In this document: one piece after another, positions 60,985 through 64,000 of the stretch
How positions within the stretch are numbered: position 1 is the stretch's first letter
Layout of the letters: the number at the start of each line of letters is the position of its first letter
Assembly: GCF_008727715.1 (NCBI RefSeq)
Contig: NZ_CP044218.1
Span: 5,253,501 to 5,317,500, forward strand
Direction of reading: 5' to 3'
DNA: 64,000 bases
Source: Mesorhizobium terrae
GTDB taxonomy: Bacteria > Pseudomonadota > Alphaproteobacteria > Rhizobiales > Rhizobiaceae
Program-made: the position numbers and the translations under genes
The notes under the pieces: generated by a model
The model's database searches: none
What the model was told of the DNA's origin: nothing
What the model saw: only the letters and a program-made list of their open reading frames with translations

Positions 60985-63900
60985 CTACGCTACCAGCTTC
61001 GCCAGTTGCGTCATCACCACGGCGGAACCTGCCAGGCGCTTTTCGGCCGTCGGCCAATCGCGGATGAAGACGACACTCTGGTCCGGCCTGATCTTGGCCA
61101 GGGAGCCCTGCTCGCCGATGAAGCGCACCAGCCCGGCCGGGTTGGAGAACTCCTTCTTGCGGAACTGCACGACCACGCCCTTCGGCCCGGCATCGAGCTT
61201 CTCGACATTGGCCCGGCGGCACAGAACCTTGATGAAGACGATCTTCAGCAGGTGCTTCACCTCTTCCGGCAACGGGCCGAAACGGTCGATCAGCTCGGCG
61301 CCGAAACCGTCGATCTCCTCGGTGGTCTCAAGGTCGCCGAGGCGGCGGTAGAGCGCCAGCCTGAGCTGCAAGTCCGGCACATAGCTTTCCGGGATCATCA
61401 CGGCGGTGCCGACGGTGATCTGCGGCGACCAGCCGGTGTCGGCCACCTCGCCGCTGTCCTTCACCTCGGCCACCGCCTCCTCCAGCATCTGCTGGTAGAG
61501 TTCGAAGCCGACCTCCTTGATGTGGCCGGACTGCTCTTCGCCGAGCAGATTGCCGGCGCCGCGGATGTCGAGGTCGTGGCTGGCGAGCTGGAAGCCGGCG
61601 CCGAGCGTGTCCAGCGACTGCAGCACCTTCAGGCGGCGGTCGGCGGTGTCGGTCAGCTTCTTGTTCGCGGGCAGCGAGAACAGCGCATAGGCGCGCACCT
61701 TGGAGCGGCCGACACGGCCCCGGAGCTGGTAGAGCTGCGCCAGGCCGAACATGTCGGCCCGGTGCACGATCAGCGTGTTGGCGGTCGGGATGTCGAGGCC
61801 GGATTCCACGATGGTGGTGGAGAGCAGCACGTCGTACTGGCCATCGTAGAAGGCGTTCATGATGTCGTCGAGTTCGCCGGGCGGCATCTGGCCGTGGGCG
61901 ACGGCCACCTTCAGTTCCGGCACCTCAGCCTTGAGGAAATCCTGGATTTCCGACAGATCCGAAATGCGCGGCACGACGTAGAAAGAATGGCCGCCGCGAT
62001 AACGCTCGCGCAGCAGCGTCTCGCGGATGACCAGCGGGTCGAAGGGCGAGATGAAAGTGCGCACCGCCATGCGGTCGACCGGCGGCGTGGCGATCAGCGA
62101 CAGTTCGCGCACCCCGGTCAGCGCCAGTTGCAGCGTGCGCGGAATGGGCGTCGCCGACAGCGTCAGCACATGCACATCGCTCTTCAGTTCCTTCAGGCGT
62201 TCCTTGTGCTTGACGCCGAAATGCTGCTCCTCGTCGACGATCAAAAGACCGAGGCTCTTGAAGGAGATTGCCGAGCCGAGCAGCGCATGGGTGCCAACGA
62301 CGATGTCGACGGTGCCGTCGGCGATGCCCTTCTTGGTCTCGGCCAGTTCCTTGGCGCCGACCAGCCGCGAGGCCTGGCGCATCTTGACCGGCAGGCCGGA
62401 GAAGCGCTGCGAGAAGGTCTTGAAATGCTGGCGCGACAGAAGCGTGGTCGGCACCACCACCGCCACCTGGAAACCTTCCATGGCGGCGATGAAGGCGGCG
62501 CGCAGCGCCACCTCGGTCTTGCCGAAGCCGACGTCGCCGCAGATGAGGCGATCCATCGGGCGGCCGGCGGACAAATCCTCGGTGACGGCGTCGATGGCCG
62601 ACTGCTGGTCGTCGGTCTCCTCATAGGGGAAGCGCGCGGCGAACTCGTCATAGAGCCCGTCGGCCGGAACCATGGCGGGCGCGGCGCGCATCTGGCGCTC
62701 GGCGGCGATGCGGATCAACTGGCCAGCCATGTCGAGCAGGCGGCGCTTCAGCTTCGCCTTGCGCGCCTGCCAGGCGCCGCCGCCCAACTTGTCGAGCGTG
62801 GCTTCCGCCGAATCCGAGCCGTAGCGCGACAGAAGCTCGATGTTCTCGACCGGCAGGAACAGCCGGTCGTCGCCGGCATAGCGGATTTCGAGGCAGTCGT
62901 GCGGGGCGCCGGCGGCCTCGATGGTCTTCAGGCCGACGAAGCGGCCGATGCCGTGGTCGGCATGGACGACGATATCGCCATGCGACAGCGAAGCGGCCTC
63001 GGCGATGAAATCGGCGGCGCGCTTCTTGCGCTTGGAGCGCCGCACCAGGCGGTCGCCCAGAATGTCCTGCTCCGCGACGACGACGAGCGCGTCGGTCTCG
63101 AAGCCGGTCTCCAGCGGCAGCACGGCGAGAGCCGCCTCGCCCGGCGCCAGTTTTTCAACCTCGGCCAGCGACGCGACCGGCTTGAAATTGCCGAGATGAT
63201 GTTCGGCCAGGATCTGGCCGAGACGGTCGAGCGAGCCTTCGGTCCAGCCGGCGACGACGACGCGGCGTTTGGCGGCGCGTTCCTCGGCGATGTGCTTGAC
63301 CGCCACGTCGAAGACATTGGCGTTGGGGTCGGCACGCTCCTCGGCGAAAGAGCGGCCGGCGCGCGAGCCGGCGTGGAATACCTTGCGGCCGCCGGCGTCC
63401 GGCGCGTCGAAAGGCGTGAACTCGATCGCCTCGCGTTCGCCGGTCGCGGCCTTCACATCGTCGGGCGCCAGATACATCAGCCCCGGCGCCACCGGCTTAT
63501 AGGGAACCGCGTCCTTCAGCGCCGCGTCGGCCTGCTTGCGGCGTGCCTCGTAGTGATCGACGATCAGGTCGTGCCGCTCGCTCAGCGCTTCGTGCGCAAG
63601 GTGATCGAACACCACCGGCGCGTCTGGCAGGTAGTCGAAGACCGTTTCCAGCCGCTCGTAGAAGAACGGCAGCCAGTGCTCCATGCCGGCGAAACGACGT
63701 CCCTCCGAGACCGCCGCGTAAAGCCCGTCGTCGCGCGACGGGGCGCCGAAAGCTTCGATGTAGGAACGGCGGAAGCGGCTGATGGTTTCCGGCGTCAGCG
63801 CCACCTCGCTCATCGCCTGCAGCGACATCGACTTGCGCTGGCCGCTGGTGCGCTGGCTGGCGACATCGAAGCTGCGGATCGATTCCAGCGTGTCGCCGAA

Positions 63901-64000
63901 GAAATCGAGGCGCAGCCCTTCGCTCCAGCCCGGCGCGTAGAGGTCAAGAATACCGCCGCGAACCGCGAATTCGCCGACATCGCGCACCGTCGGCACGCGC
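60985..64000 (-). CDS. mfd: Mfd transcription-repair coupling factor (amino terminus outside the window)
   Basis: ATP-driven DNA translocase that removes RNA polymerase stalled at DNA damage and recruits UvrA. About 1005 residues are present; Mfd is usually about 1150-1170, so about 160 amino-terminal residues lie beyond the window edge. Seen in order: part of the UvrB-like region, the RNA-polymerase-interacting domain (FVGLKTIEAAGAPHDCLEIRYAG), the RecG-like motor with Walker A GDVGFGKTEVALRA and DEEQHFGVKHKE, then GRVGRSKVRAYALF, and the carboxy-terminal TRCF domain. No damage to the gene is seen. Confidence 0.97.
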   Translation of the reverse strand, partial: RVPTVRDVGEFAVRGGILDLYAPGWSEGLRLDFFGDTLESIRSFDVASQRTSGQRKSMSLQAMSEVALTPETISRFRRSYIEAFGAPSRDDGLYAAVSEGRRFAGMEHWLPFFYERLETVFDYLPDAPVVFDHLAHEALSERHDLIVDHYEARRKQADAALKDAVPYKPVAPGLMYLAPDDVKAATGEREAIEFTPFDAPDAGGRKVFHAGSRAGRSFAEERADPNANVFDVAVKHIAEERAAKRRVVVAGWTEGSLDRLGQILAEHHLGNFKPVASLAEVEKLAPGEAALAVLPLETGFETDALVVVAEQDILGDRLVRRSKRKKRAADFIAEAASLSHGDIVVHADHGIGRFVGLKTIEAAGAPHDCLEIRYAGDDRLFLPVENIELLSRYGSDSAEATLDKLGGGAWQARKAKLKRRLLDMAGQLIRIAAERQMRAAPAMVPADGLYDEFAARFPYEETDDQQSAIDAVTEDLSAGRPMDRLICGDVGFGKTEVALRAAFIAAMEGFQVAVVVPTTLLSRQHFKTFSQRFSGLPVKMRQASRLVGAKELAETKKGIADGTVDIVVGTHALLGSAISFKSLGLLIVDEEQHFGVKHKERLKELKSDVHVLTLSATPIPRTLQLALTGVRELSLIATPPVDRMAVRTFISPFDPLVIRETLLRERYRGGHSFYVVPRISDLSEIQDFLKAEVPELKVAVAHGQMPPGELDDIMNAFYDGQYDVLLSTTIVESGLDIPTANTLIVHRADMFGLAQLYQLRGRVGRSKVRAYALFSLPANKKLTDTADRRLKVLQSLDTLGAGFQLASHDLDIRGAGNLLGEEQSGHIKEVGFELYQQMLEEAVAEVKDSGEVADTGWSPQITVGTAVMIPESYVPDLQLRLALYRRLGDLETTEEIDGFGAELIDRFGPLPEEVKHLLKIVFIKVLCRRANVEKLDAGPKGVVVQFRKKEFSNPAGLVRFIGEQGSLAKIRPDQSVVFIRDWPTAEKRLAGSAVVMTQLAKLVA

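Overview
The window is high-GC chromosomal DNA from an alphaproteobacterium of the Rhizobiales, most like Mesorhizobium or a close Phyllobacteriaceae relative. The evidence is the RecA amino terminus, an iron-sulfur operon in the order sufS2-B-C-D-S1-X-A, the clpP-clpX-lon-HU order, a BetI/ChoX choline locus, an inositol-type ABC transporter, and RIME-like nested palindromes of the rhizobial kind. This rests on pattern recognition; no database was searched. No prophage, insertion sequence, transposase, rRNA gene or CRISPR array is visible.

Layout. 1-4.1 kb: 5' part of recA, pseudouridine catabolism (psuK-psuG), a small secreted protein, a TfoX-N protein and a GFA-family zinc protein. 4.1-12.6 kb: a RIME-like repeat, a deletion scar of a GNAT gene, and the suf operon on the minus strand. 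The suf operon is split before sufA by a parDE toxin-antitoxin pair, has a tiny membrane-protein gene between sufB and sufC, and has a probable Irr-type iron control element upstream. 12.8-18.4 kb: hydrolase, GNAT and PaiB-like genes, a PAP2 phosphatase, and a three-gene lipid-glycosylation module (GT2, LAB-N, GT39/ArnT-like). 18.7-26.2 kb: tyrS, a very large AsmA/YhdP-like envelope protein, a one-cysteine PrxQ, an M23 peptidase and a LysE exporter. 26.6-30.3 kb: a three-gene sugar ABC transporter, probably for myo-inositol.

30.4-36.5 kb: tRNA-Val and tRNA-Asp, then the HU, lon, clpX and clpP proteostasis block. 36.7-39.8 kb: a secreted protein built of two copies of a module, and a self-contained PadR/DUF1048/ABC exporter operon. 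40-44.8 kb: a sarcosine-oxidase-like flavoenzyme, an orphan barstar next to a cytochrome P450, a Tat-exported metallophosphoesterase and a methyltransferase. 45-46.3 kb: an EamA transporter with an unusual tail, followed by a duplicated scrap of the methyltransferase 3' end. 46.3-52.5 kb: cupin, metY, a CoA-binding protein, GNAT, an enoyl-CoA hydratase-like protein, a PaaI thioesterase, and a divergent quinone reductase/HxlR pair. 52.5-53.7 kb: the rplM-rpsI ribosomal operon with a clear promoter and terminator. 53.7-57.3 kb: betI, choX, an alpha/beta hydrolase and a glycerophosphodiesterase, which look like a choline-scavenging island. 57.4-64 kb: an IalB-like protein, an oligopeptide-type binding protein, a FrnE-like DsbA, and mfd running off the window end.

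Most of the window is ordinary core genome. The candidates for something less described are the choX-hydrolase coupling without a permease, the tiny membrane protein inside the suf operon, the parDE insertion in that operon, the methyltransferase/EamA rearrangement, and the two-module secreted protein. I did not find a clearly novel multi-gene defence or mobile system.
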